Source: Aphelocoma coerulescens (lineage: Eukaryota; Chordata; Aves; Passeriformes; Corvidae). Taken from it: a stretch of 64,000 nucleotides of DNA. The translations under genes were made by a program, and so were the position numbers. This document shows, in pieces, positions 11,641 through 20,800 of this stretch. The stretch lies in NCBI RefSeq assembly GCF_041296385.1, contig NC_091013.1, positions 8,322,001-8,386,000 on the forward strand, read 5' to 3'. Every line of letters starts with the position of its first letter. Positions within the stretch are counted from its first letter, which is position 1. The notes below the pieces were generated by a model. That model was not told the origin of the DNA. It did not search any database and saw only the letters and a list, made by a program, of their open reading frames with translations.

Positions 11641-14300
11641 TATGGTACCTAGCACACTGTTACCTAGATACAACTAATAAAAACATTAAAAGTTTAAAGT
11701 TATTAATAATAAAAAGCAATACTTACACTCAATCCCCTCCCATACTCAAGACTTCAGGGAAATAAGTCAGTGAGGGAAAATTGCTGCAGAGTTTTCCACA
11801 AAGAGATTAGCTCTGTACCAAATCCAGAGGCATAGAAAGGAGATGCTTTATTTTTTTTTTTTTTCTGGTAGAACAGGGTGCAGAGCTTAAGTACAGGAAA
11901 ATAAGATCCTAACACAACCTTCCCTCTGACCACTAACACTAGTGCATATTTCAGCAAAGCCAATCTGCTGATGACTCATGTTGTCTTGGTGCAAGAGCCT
12001 GTGCAGGGGAGGAGGACACAAACCACTTAACACACGTATCTTGATCTAGTTAGAACCCTCTGCAAGGAAGAGCTTTCAGAGGGAAAGTAGGAAGGTGACA
12101 GTGTAGCCTGACTCAGCCTCATCTGCTTCCACAAGCACTGATCAGCCCATGATTCTTGTTCTTCCCATGGAACTCACACCCATCCCCAATGCCCTTATTT
12201 TTAGAGAGAGAGAGAGAGAGGAAGAGAGAGAGAGAGAGAAAAGCATGGCTTTCCCCTCATTTGTCCTCCTTTTGTATACACAAAAACAAGAGTTGACTCA
12301 TGAACTATAATGACAGATACTGTGCACTTTCATATATTAAGTGATGCATGCCATGAGCAATGTTCTTGAGGCTCCTTGGCTGTAAGATACCTTCTGCTGT
12401 AATCAATTTGTTAGTGCAAACAGTTCTGAATCTCATTATTTATTGCTCTTCTAATGTCTGCCTTACTCTATATGGAGTCTATTCACTTAAGTAAGCTAGA
12501 AATGACAACTGCTTCTCACAGTGCATGTGGATATCCCCTGGTATGAGCACATATGTGGTAGCTTGGCAAGTTGTCTTTTTGCCTGTGTGTGGCTAAGAAA
12601 TTAAGTCACTTCCCAAAATATTTGAGATCATAAAGATACCTTTTACATTAGACCAATGTAATTCATCATTAACACTTACAAGCACCAGAATCACTTTACC
12701 AGACCAGCCTAAAGGTTTGCTGTAATTGGGAGACTTAAAGTGATTCAGTCCTTCAAAAGGAAACATAATTCCTTAATAATAAACCTAATTGTTGTATATT
12801 TGAGCGCTGCTCATGGAAATTGTTTTCAATTCAGCATCTAACATACAAAATCTGCATTAAGACTGCAATCTCATCTTTGCTTACTGCAATGCCAGGAGTC
12901 AGCATTCATGTAATTGCCTGACCACCCCACCTTTTAGGCCAAGTTGTTTTACACAACAGCCAGCAGCAGTCTCATCCCTTGTCCTTTGCATGAGCAATAC
13001 ATCCCTGGTTTTATCTCTTGTTGTCTTCACCCTGCATTAAGAGATCACTTTCTTGATCCCAAGAGCCTCAATCCTCTCCCATGACCTTGAGAAGGGGAAA
13101 TTCTAAAGCAGCTCCCAGGTGGGAGGTGGTGGAGTCTCTTCAGCTGGTGTGACTCTCTGCAGGTTTTGCATGGCTGAGTTGGGATTATCAGGGCTGCTGC
13201 CAGCCCAGCAGCTGGGCCCCCACATGGGAGCCACGTGCAGTTCAGCAACTGCAGCTTAGTCACAGAGAGAGGCAAGGCAAAACCTTGAATCACAGAATCC
13301 TCCTCGTCCTGTTACCCACAGCTTTACTTGTAAGAAAATGCCACCTTTGCTGCCCCATAGCACTAGATTTCAGCTGCTCTTCCACCGAAACTTTTCTCTT
13401 TTTTTAGAATGCAAAGGTAATGGATGCAATACTCATGGCTGCGCTGCACTAATGTAACACTATTTTTGTGACATTACTCATAGTCTAAATCAGCATCACA
13501 CTGTCTCTTGTGCAACATTTAAACAGTATTGTCTAAACCCATACCAGGAGAAGTTACCAGGAGATCAAAAGGCACACGGGTGAAACTGCACGAGGTGCTT
13601 TTGTCTGAGGTTTCACCGGCGTTCCCCAGCAGAGGCTGTAATGTGGTTTCCAGCTGATGGAGTGCAAGGCCAGAAGGGAGTCACACAGCAGAACAGGTTC
13701 TCCCTCTCACCCTTGACTTCAGAACAAAACTTTACCATCCAGCACAGGGCACCACATCTTTTGCATTGCGTTAGTCCGACCGTGGAAAGACTGACAAGCC
13801 ATGTTAGGAAACCAGGGTAATCCCTTCCCCTGTTCCTGACTTTTTTCCTGGCATTTTCCCAAGAGGGGAGGGGAAGAGGAGTTAAAAACATTATGAAAAG
13901 AACAAGCATCGCCAAACTAAAAATTATCCAGCCTTACAAAGTTCTTGTTTACCCCAGAAGAGAAAAACCTTCTAAAATATGTATTTTTTAGCATAGATGT
14001 AGGCTGATTATTTTAACTTACACAAATGTCTGCCTACTCCATGTCTGGAGTGCTCATGCTTTACTACAATGTCCTAACAGTTGGGCTGAAAAATAAAGTG
14101 CTAGGGAATATTTCAATTTAAACAAAAATATCCTTGAAGTTGAGAGAAAAATTCTTCTATTTTTAAAAGAAAACAAACCCCAAACCAACACCACTAAACA
14201 AGCCCTAAACTTGACGACAATAGTACAAAGTGAAAATCTCAGTATAAAGTGTCTACAGACTTGGCATTCCAGTGCCTGAGAAGAAAACTTACATTATGTA
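11641..14300. other. Intergenic DNA downstream of MID1IP1
   Basis: AT-rich, with one (AG)n microsatellite. The stretch 12.3-12.9 kb has the balanced, repeat-free look of a conserved non-coding element, but conservation cannot be judged from one sequence. Confidence 0.65.
12203..12241 (+). repeat. (AG)n microsatellite
   Basis: About 39 bp of alternating AG with one GA interruption. Confidence 0.95.
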
Positions 14301-14312
14301 AGGACTTACATA

Positions 14313-14318
14313 TTTATT
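14313..14318 (-). other. Alternative distal poly(A) signal for MID1IP1
   Basis: A minus-strand AATAAA about 1.2 kb beyond the MID1IP1 stop, in AT-rich DNA. It is a candidate for a longer 3' UTR isoform. Such hexamers are common by chance in AT-rich DNA. Confidence 0.3.
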
Positions 14319-15019
14319 AAACATTTATCCTCTGTTATATATTGTATCACAATCAGTAAGTGCACTTTAATATCAGAACTTAATATTAGAACACAATATA
14401 GACATCCAATTCCGAGGTACTTTACTTCAGCAAATGAAAAAAAAGTAGAGAGAAAGAAATCAATACAATCTGGATAACACAAAACCGATTAATTCCTGGT
14501 ATCCAAGGAGGATTAAAGGAAAGAAATGCAAGAAACTGGGGAGGCAAGTCTGCCAGACCTATTCGGAGGGAGAGAAAAGAGGTCCCCACAGTACATTAAG
14601 ATACTACCCAAAAAAAGCAAGAGTCATTCCTAGGCTTTGCTCCAACTTCCATGAATCGCTGCCTGCAGAGTAACCATGACTCGCTCTTCTCAGATTTTGT
14701 TAAAGAGGCACTGACCTTCAAGCCAACACTCACATAGAGCAACTGCACTGTGCAGCTGGGAACAGCTTACCAAAACTCAAATGGTTAAATTTAGTATGGT
14801 CATTCAAACAGTTTAGATATGCCAAGTTATCATCACTGCCTAATTGCTCCCTTTGATGGGAAAAAAAAGGCCACAAAAGCCTCTCTCTTGCACACGCAGA
14901 TTTCTGTATCTATTAAGGCAGCTCTGACTGTAACACAGAAGAAAAACAGGAAGAATTCCAGATGTTAAAAATATCATTTAATTAAAGAAAGATAAATCAT
15001 ACCAAAAGTTTAGGTCACT

Positions 15020-15526
15020 CTGAGTTAATACATTTGCATTTATTTTAGAATATACTCTACATCTGAGTAAAAAAGTTTTAAATAAACTCCAGTACATGTA
15101 CAACCGTGGGACCCGCCATCTCTCCCATAACAGAGGGATGCTCCTTAGCTCACTGGGTTCCCTCCGGGGTAACAGAAGCAATTTTGTGCTAGTTTCGTTA
15201 TGTTCATCGGCTTCAGTGGAGCCTCCTTCTCAGCCAGCAATGCCTCCACCTCGTACACGTAGGGGTTCAGCGTCCCCACCCAGGCGGGAACAGCGACCGC
15301 TCGCCCCCAACCGTACAATGAAAAAAACACGGGGGGGGGTGTGTCAAAATAATTAATAAACTAGTACTGATTAATTTACATCTCTTTCTCTCGCTTGTGC
15401 GTTGATAGAAAACCTGCTGCAGTCCTGGGAGCGCGCACGGAAGCCTCGGCCCGGGGCGCTGCCCTCGGCCACCGCAGCAGCGGCAGCGCCGGGCGGCGAG
15501 CCCCTTGCCCCGCTCCCCCCCGGCGC
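15020..15526 (-). other. MID1IP1: MID1IP1 3' UTR (proximal poly(A) estimate)
   Basis: Non-coding, AT-rich sequence following the MID1IP1 stop codon. The first canonical AATAAA on the minus strand is at 15039-15044, giving a UTR of about 0.5 kb. A second AATAAA at 14313-14318 would extend it to about 1.2 kb, closer to the roughly 1 kb I recall for the mammalian gene. The extent is inferred; no cleavage site can be read directly. Confidence 0.55.
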
Positions 15527-16021
15527 TCACTGCCCCCAGCTGCTGACGCCGATCTCCTGCTTGTATCTGTTGGTAAGGACGTTGGCCTTGCGGGTGAGCT
15601 TGGAGAGGACCGAGTGGAGTCCGCTGAGGTGGTAATGGAACTGCTGCTCCAGGTCCTCCTCCCCCTCGCCCTCCTCGGCGGGCCCGCCGCCCAGCTTGTC
15701 CTTCTTGCGGGCGGCCTCCTCGCCCGCCGCCGGCTGCACCACGCCCCACTCGATGTCGTTGCGGATGGACTTGAGCAGCATGTAGTGGCTGTACATGTCC
15801 CTGCGGGAGAAGTAGGCGCTGGGATCGCCGGGCGGCAGGGCAGCATCCCGGGGCGGGCACACGGCGCCCGCCGCGTCCAGTTCCTCCAGCAGCAGCGGCA
15901 CGTCGCGCAGCAGGCTGGGCACCATCACCGTCTGGTCCATGTTATTGACGGCGCCGATGAAGCGATTCATGGCGTTGAAGAGGGAGTACTTCTGGCTGTA
16001 CGAGTCGCAGATCTGCATCAT
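15527..16021 (-). CDS. MID1IP1: MID1-interacting protein 1 (MIG12; Spot14/THRSP family), complete single coding exon
   Basis: A 164-residue intact frame whose N-terminus ([20 protein letters not shown], continuing through [17 protein letters not shown]) and C-terminus ([32 protein letters not shown]) match the two conserved blocks of MID1IP1. The middle third, around residues 50-115, is the family's variable linker: here Ala/Gly/Pro-rich, then acidic and Lys-rich, with a conserved segment [20 protein letters not shown] at about residues 73-92. Mammalian proteins are about 183 aa, so the shorter length reflects the linker. The first of two adjacent ATGs is taken as the start, as in orthologues. 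Family knowledge: the cytosolic protein binds MID1 and stabilises microtubules, and promotes acetyl-CoA carboxylase polymerisation and so fatty-acid synthesis; it pairs with THRSP. The gene lies at the left end of a CpG island with a TATA box about 0.6 kb upstream. Mammalian genes have a non-coding 5' exon; whether the 5' UTR is spliced here is unresolved. Confidence 0.97.
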   Translation of the reverse strand: MMQICDSYSQKYSLFNAMNRFIGAVNNMDQTVMVPSLLRDVPLLLEELDAAGAVCPPRDAALPPGDPSAYFSRRDMYSHYMLLKSIRNDIEWGVVQPAAGEEAARKKDKLGGGPAEEGEGEEDLEQQFHYHLSGLHSVLSKLTRKANVLTNRYKQEIGVSSWGQ

Positions 16022-16613
16022 GCTGGCGGCCGGGCAGGCGTGCTCAGCGAGGCGGCTGGGACCGGACCGCGGGGCTCCTCCGGCGGCGACCTCTTCCTCC
16101 TCCTCCGCGCTAGCGGCACCGGCCGCCCTCCGCCGCGGGTTGGGCTCGGCGGCTGCTCGCGATCAGAGTCCTGCTGGGAGGCGGTGGCGGAGGCGCCGGG
16201 GTTAGGGGCTGCTCTCCCTCCCCCTTTACCTCCTCCCTCCCCCAGCCCGCCTTCCCGTCCCCTCCCGCCAGCGCCCTCTCCTCCTCCCCCGCCGCCTTTA
16301 TCCCCAGCTCCGTGTCTTTCCCTCAGCCTCTCGCTCCCCGTCCCTTCTCTCACCCTCCACTCCTCCGCCTGCCCCGCTGCAGCCGCCGGGGCTCGCTGCG
16401 GCCGCTCCCCTCCGTACAAAACGAGGCAAAACGCAGAACTCCCCCCGCAATTCCTCCCGGGAACCGGGCGTGGCCGAGGGGATAGCAGACCCCCACCGCG
16501 CCAGTAAATTAAAATTCAGGCGGTCCCCAGCCGCCGTGCCGCGGTGATGGCACCCACCGTAATCCGGAGCTGTTTCCCGCCGCCCGTGGCCGCGCTCCCA
16601 TCCCCGGCGCCGT

Positions 16614-16620
16614 ATTTATA
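16614..16620 (-). promoter_or_regulatory. TATA box, probable MID1IP1 core promoter
   Basis: The minus strand reads GCTATAAATAC, a good TATA element, in an otherwise GC-rich stretch. A start site about 30 bp downstream, near 16585, would give a 5' UTR of about 560 nt if unspliced. Position and orientation fit MID1IP1; the start site itself is inferred. Confidence 0.6.
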
Positions 16621-17013
16621 GCGCGTATCTTACAAAAAGGTGTTCCCCAGTGCCACCCCCCGCGCCGCCACGCCAGATAAAGGCGGCGGGCGGCGGCCGC
16701 GCCGGCTCCGCCTCTCGCCCCCCACCGGGGGAGGGCGCCGGGAGCACAGCCCGCACCGCGGGCATCCCGAGAGGCTCGGGCCGCGCCGGCCTGGTGCTGG
16801 CGGCAGAAACTGCGGGGCTGCGTCCCCAGGGGAGCCGCTGCAGTGCGGCGGCGGCGGCTGCCTCGCACCCCAACCCTGGGACAAGGCAACGGCGGCCACG
16901 GAACGCTCCCGAGCGCCGGTCCCGCCCCGGGCGGGGATCGCAGCGAGGGGCACCGTGACAGAGCAGCGCTGCGGGCCCTCCCCCCGGGCCGCGCCGGGCC
17001 GGGGCGGGGCGAG

Positions 17014-17034
17014 TGACTGACAGGTGATTGACAG
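17014..17034 (+). promoter_or_regulatory. Tandem PBX/MEIS-PREP (TALE homeodomain, DECA-type) decamers
   Basis: Two decamers lie head to tail with one base between them: TGACTGACAG at 17014-17023 and TGATTGACAG at 17025-17034. The second is the consensus composite site for PBX with PREP or MEIS; the first differs at one base. A reversed CCAAT box lies about 60 bp away. Binding is inferred from the motifs only. Confidence 0.55.
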
Positions 17035-17091
17035 CCCTTGCCGCGGGGACACGCGGGCCCCGCGTGCTGCCCGCGTTCTCCCGGCCCGCCC

Positions 17092-17096
17092 ATTGG
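17092..17096 (-). promoter_or_regulatory. CCAAT box (NF-Y type), minus orientation
   Basis: Plus-strand CATTGGCT reads AGCCAATG on the minus strand, a good NF-Y core. It lies about 480 bp upstream of the minus-strand TATA box, next to the TALE decamers. Confidence 0.45.
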
Positions 17097-17308
17097 CTGC
17101 CGGGCGCGCGGCGAGCGTGACACGGGCTCCGCCCCCCCGCGCGCCGCGTGCCCCAGCGCCAGTTGGAGCGGGCGGCCGGGCGGGGAGGGCGCGGGGCCCG
17201 CGGGCGCTCGGCCAGGCTCGCGTCGCCGCCTCCCAGCAGCGCGCCGAGAGCCGCGGCTCCCCCGCGGCCGTCCCGCGCCGCGCCAGCCCCGGGTCGCGGG
17301 GGGAGGTC

Positions 17309-17363
17309 GGGCAGCCTTTGGGCAGCCTCCGGGCAGCCTTCGGGCAGCCTCTGGGCAGCCTTT
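17309..17363 (+). repeat. Five tandem 11-bp units in the CpG island
   Basis: Five head-to-tail units each begin GGGCAGCCT and differ only in the last two bases (TT, CC, TC, CT, TT). There are no gaps, so the whole array is 55 bp. It lies between the TALE decamers and the CCAAT cluster. It is an obvious candidate for length variation. Confidence 0.9.
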
Positions 17364-17426
17364 GTCTGTGTCCCGGCGCTGCGCGGGGCGGCCGGCATCA
17401 CCCCACAACCTCACCTCCGGGCCCAT

Positions 17427-17485
17427 CCAATCGGCGCGCCGCCCGGCCGCCCCCCGCCAATCAGCGAGCTCCGGCAGCAGCCAAT
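17427..17485 (+). promoter_or_regulatory. Cluster of three plus-strand CCAAT boxes
   Basis: CCAAT occurs at 17427-17431, 17457-17461 and 17481-17485, spaced 30 and 24 bp apart, all on the plus strand. Regular spacing of this kind is typical of NF-Y-driven, often bidirectional, CpG-island promoters. It suggests a rightward start site roughly 60-100 bp downstream. Confidence 0.5.
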
Positions 17486-17561
17486 GGGAAACGAGCACCC
17501 CCCCCCCCCGCACGCCCCCGCCCTGGTAACAGGCGGGTTGGCCGCGAGCGCCGCCGCGGGT

Positions 17562-17567
17562 CACGTG
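17562..17567. promoter_or_regulatory. E-box CACGTG
   Basis: A palindromic CACGTG in the context GTCACGTGGGG, of the type bound by USF, MYC/MAX or MiT/TFE factors. It lies between the CCAAT cluster and the X-box. Confidence 0.4.
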
Positions 17568-17593
17568 GGGCCGAGCGGCGCGGAGGGGGGGCG

Positions 17594-17607
17594 GTTGCCG
17601 TGGCAAC
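17594..17607. promoter_or_regulatory. RFX-type X-box palindrome
   Basis: GTTGCCGTGGCAAC is a 14-bp inverted repeat: both 6-bp arms are perfect around a two-base centre. It matches the RFX consensus GTTNCCATGGNAAC except for one centre base. It lies about 110 bp downstream of the last plus-strand CCAAT box, where a rightward transcript would start. Confidence 0.6.
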
Positions 17608-17870
17608 GCTCGGGCATCACCCGGCGGCGCCGGGGCCGCGGCGGGCGGAGCGGCTGCGCGGGCGCGCCCCGGGCCCCGCCCCTCCCGCGCCGCCGGGGAC
17701 CGGCGATGCGCACCCGCCGGTAGCCGGCCTCAGAGGGGCGCGGCAGCCCGCCCGCAGCGGCCGCTCGGCCTCCCGCCCTGCTCCCCACAGCTTCGGCGGC
17801 GGCCCCGACCCGAAAGCAGGAGGCCGGTTCCCTGGGTGGCAGACCGTCTGTGTGAGGGATGGGAGCGCGG

Positions 17871-20800
17871 GCAGCTCGTGCGCTGCAGTTACTTGTGATT
17901 AAGCAGCAGCCAGAGATACGGAGTGGTATAAAATGATGAGCTGTTAGCAGATAATTCACTACAGGGAAAAAAAAGAAATAATCTCACCAGGCCAGAAAAT
18001 TGGCCACGACTTATATTTGCGTCTTTATATAGATGCAGTGTGTCATTAATAGACCATTAACAGTTTTCCTGCCTTTAATTGAAATACAGCTTACACTGAA
18101 CATTCAATAAATTGGAAAAAGCAATAAATCTTTAGAAACAAGGGGAATTGGTTTATTGTCCAACTTTCCAAATTAAAACAATTAAACATTTGAACAAATT
18201 AAACCTGAAGTCTTTACCTGAGGTTACAACATACTGGCTGGGGAGGAGAAAGAGTTGGCAAAAACAACCCAGCTTCGAGCAGCAAAGGGGGGAAGTACCT
18301 GAGACTCAGTGTGATGATATTATATAAATTATGGCCTGGGCATTAGTAATTTTCACCCACACCTATCTTCTTTGTTTCCCAAAAGGTATAGCCACACATT
18401 CTGCTTCCAGCCTGGCTTTAAATGGGTTTAAATGGCTTTGAATGTTTGCTTATTTTAGTGAGGCGTGTGCCTCACCCGTTAGGCTGAGACAGATCATACT
18501 CAAGTCAAACTTAGCAACATAAGGCAATTGACTTTTTAATTTTATTTATTTATTTTTTTTACTTCCTTATGTTCTGATCAAATTTGATATGCAGCATAAA
18601 TGTCCCTGGTACACATAATGTATATCATGAACACAAGCCTGGGTAGGTTTGATTGCCCTTTGGTTAGAACAAAATAAAGGAGCACATATTCCTTACTCCT
18701 GTGGTGTGTAATTGACATGGGTGTACACGAGAGAAAAAGAAATGGCACTTTTTCCACTCTTAAGAAAAGGTGATCCCATTTAAGGCATAAACTTTTATAT
18801 GCAAGTGACATTTGTTTGAAATGTGTCCTCTTCAGAATGATCCGGTTATCGTGGCTGTGCAGGGCCTAGAAGGGGAATCAGCTGGAAACCCCTTATCGTG
18901 CCCTGAGCAATGAGGAAGGTTGCATGTTCACTATCTGGCAGTCCAAGAAGGTGGAAACGTGTAGGTTTGCCCAGCACAGTCCTGGATAAGGAGACTAACA
19001 TGAAAACATGCAGCAGTTGTCTTTATCCAGCACCTCACCTGGATGGAGCACTCCTGGTGTACAAGCCCAGCAGTGTGGGGGTGAAAACACCTTTCTGCTC
19101 AAATAAACTTGGTTCCGCTATTCACGAAAGCAGGAGTCACATAAAACTTTTAGCTAAAAACCTTTATTTTTCTCTGAAATGAATGAGGGCTGGTGGTGTT
19201 CAGCCCTTTCTGGACAAGAGCCTTCTTTCTTTCTTCTTCCTGAAGAAGACCAGGAATGAACTATAGCTGTTACTATTTAGCCGTTCTTATTACGGAGCTA
19301 TTAATGGCATTAACTGTTTGACTTAGCTGTAAACCAGTCTTTAGCCCCAGGAACACTGAGGTTAGTGCTACAAAGGTTAGCTGTAGGAACAGAGCTGCTA
19401 TGGGCCTGTCTCCTCTGGCAACATTAGCAGCTGTGCAGTGTTTTGCAAGCAAAGACTGATGATTCTGTCAACTTGCGTGGGTTTTCATACCATTTGCAAA
19501 GCCTATCTAATTTCTCTGTTCAGTGGCAACAGGATAACAAACCGTCTTTGTTCACAGTTTTCCCAAGACACGTGCTGGCACAAAAGAGGTGCCACTGGCA
19601 CGCTGCAGACCAGAAATGGCTACACTTTGGTGGCTAGGAAGTTGTTCTGCTGCGCAGTGTTTGCAAAATAAGATGAGATCTTGTGTGGGCAAGAAGTGAT
19701 AAATATGTGCAAATATTTAGTATTGCAATTCTGCAGGCTGGGAGCACCATTTGGGCCAGCCTTCTAAGGGCAACATCTCTTGGGAATTTCACTTCCTCTC
19801 ATAATCTGTTGTCAATGTGACATGGCAGATTAGAGTTCAGCCTTGGAAACTGTGAGTTGTTTCCTTCTATTCCTATTTGACATACATTTTTGCTCAAACT
19901 TGTGAACTGCTCCCATCATTTTGGGAGGCAGTACAGATGCACGCATTTAACACTTTCTCTTTCTGAAAGCGAGTCCAGTTGTACCAAACACTGAACCGAG
20001 GAAACCCGTCATTTCTTATCCAGAAGGAATGTATGTAAATTTATCATCTTAATTGATGCCTCTCCATGAGGTTCATGTAATCAGCCCTTGTAGCTTAACG
20101 TGCTAATGAACAGGGTAAGTAGAAATCTAATATATTAAAGGAATGCAGACCAATTTGTCTGAGCCCTGCTGAGACCTGCAGTGTACGTTTTGCAAAGATT
20201 TACTCATCTCTCTCCTATCTTTCACTTAGCCGCCTTTTACTCCTCTTTCTGTTGATCCTCTGCAAGTGGAGTGATTCTCCAAAGTGCACAGAAACCTCTG
20301 TGAGGATGTGCATAGGGGTCAGGAGGATGTTTGGAGAAGGCAGTGACGATGGTAAATCCCCTTTCCCTCTGGCACATGCACAAATCTGCACGAAAACACA
20401 CACTGCCAGGAGCAGCACAAGAGCGCCGTGTCCTCACATCTCGACACAGAGCAGCCACTGAAAAGTGAAAAGTGTGGGATCCAGCAGGAGCTCTGCTGGC
20501 AGTGGGATCAGGGACCAGTGCTGGGCAGGTAGGTGGCTGTCTCAGGCAGCTGAGCTCCTGTGAAGCCCCTCTGAGTCGCCTGGCTGCAGTTTGCACCCGG
20601 GTTTCTCCAGGCCTGTCAAGCCCTTGCTTCCCCAGCTTTCCTGGAAATCATTACATGCACAGTTTCAATCTGTTTGCCAGTTACTGTGTATTTCCAGGGC
20701 CTGGGATCAGCTAGCTAGTGCTGTGAGGTCGAAACAGGCTGAATCCTCTTCCTCCTTAAAGGGGCCGGTGGGATAAATGCTGCCACAGATTGTTTGCATG

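Larger units (their letters stand above)
15400..17870. promoter_or_regulatory. CpG island covering the MID1IP1 coding exon and promoter
   Basis: GC content and CpG density rise sharply at about 15.4 kb and fall at about 17.9 kb, against AT-rich DNA on both sides. The island covers the whole MID1IP1 coding exon, its 5' flank, and a further 1.2 kb beyond the minus-strand TATA box. CCAAT boxes occur on both strands, suggesting bidirectional transcription. In human a divergent non-coding RNA (MID1IP1-AS1) starts from the equivalent island. Long open frames on both strands inside it follow from GC-rich composition and are not called as genes. Confidence 0.9.

Noticed and set aside
13280..13310. 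AATCACAGAATCC as another CR1 tail
   Set aside because: Only a 12-13-bp match with no following GGAAGGGACC-type block.
15395..16507. 370-residue plus-strand open frame across MID1IP1
   Set aside because: It lies antisense to the well-supported MID1IP1 coding exon, and its Ala/Gly/Arg/Pro-rich sequence comes from GC-rich DNA.
16509..17606. 365-residue minus-strand open frame upstream of MID1IP1
   Set aside because: It reads across the TATA box and promoter motifs, has no domain and is GC-driven.
17024..17902. 292-residue plus-strand open frame in the CpG island
   Set aside because: Low-complexity Arg/Ala/Pro/Gly composition, partly encoded by the 11-bp repeat, with overlapping long frames in the other plus frames; a by-product of few stop codons in GC-rich sequence.
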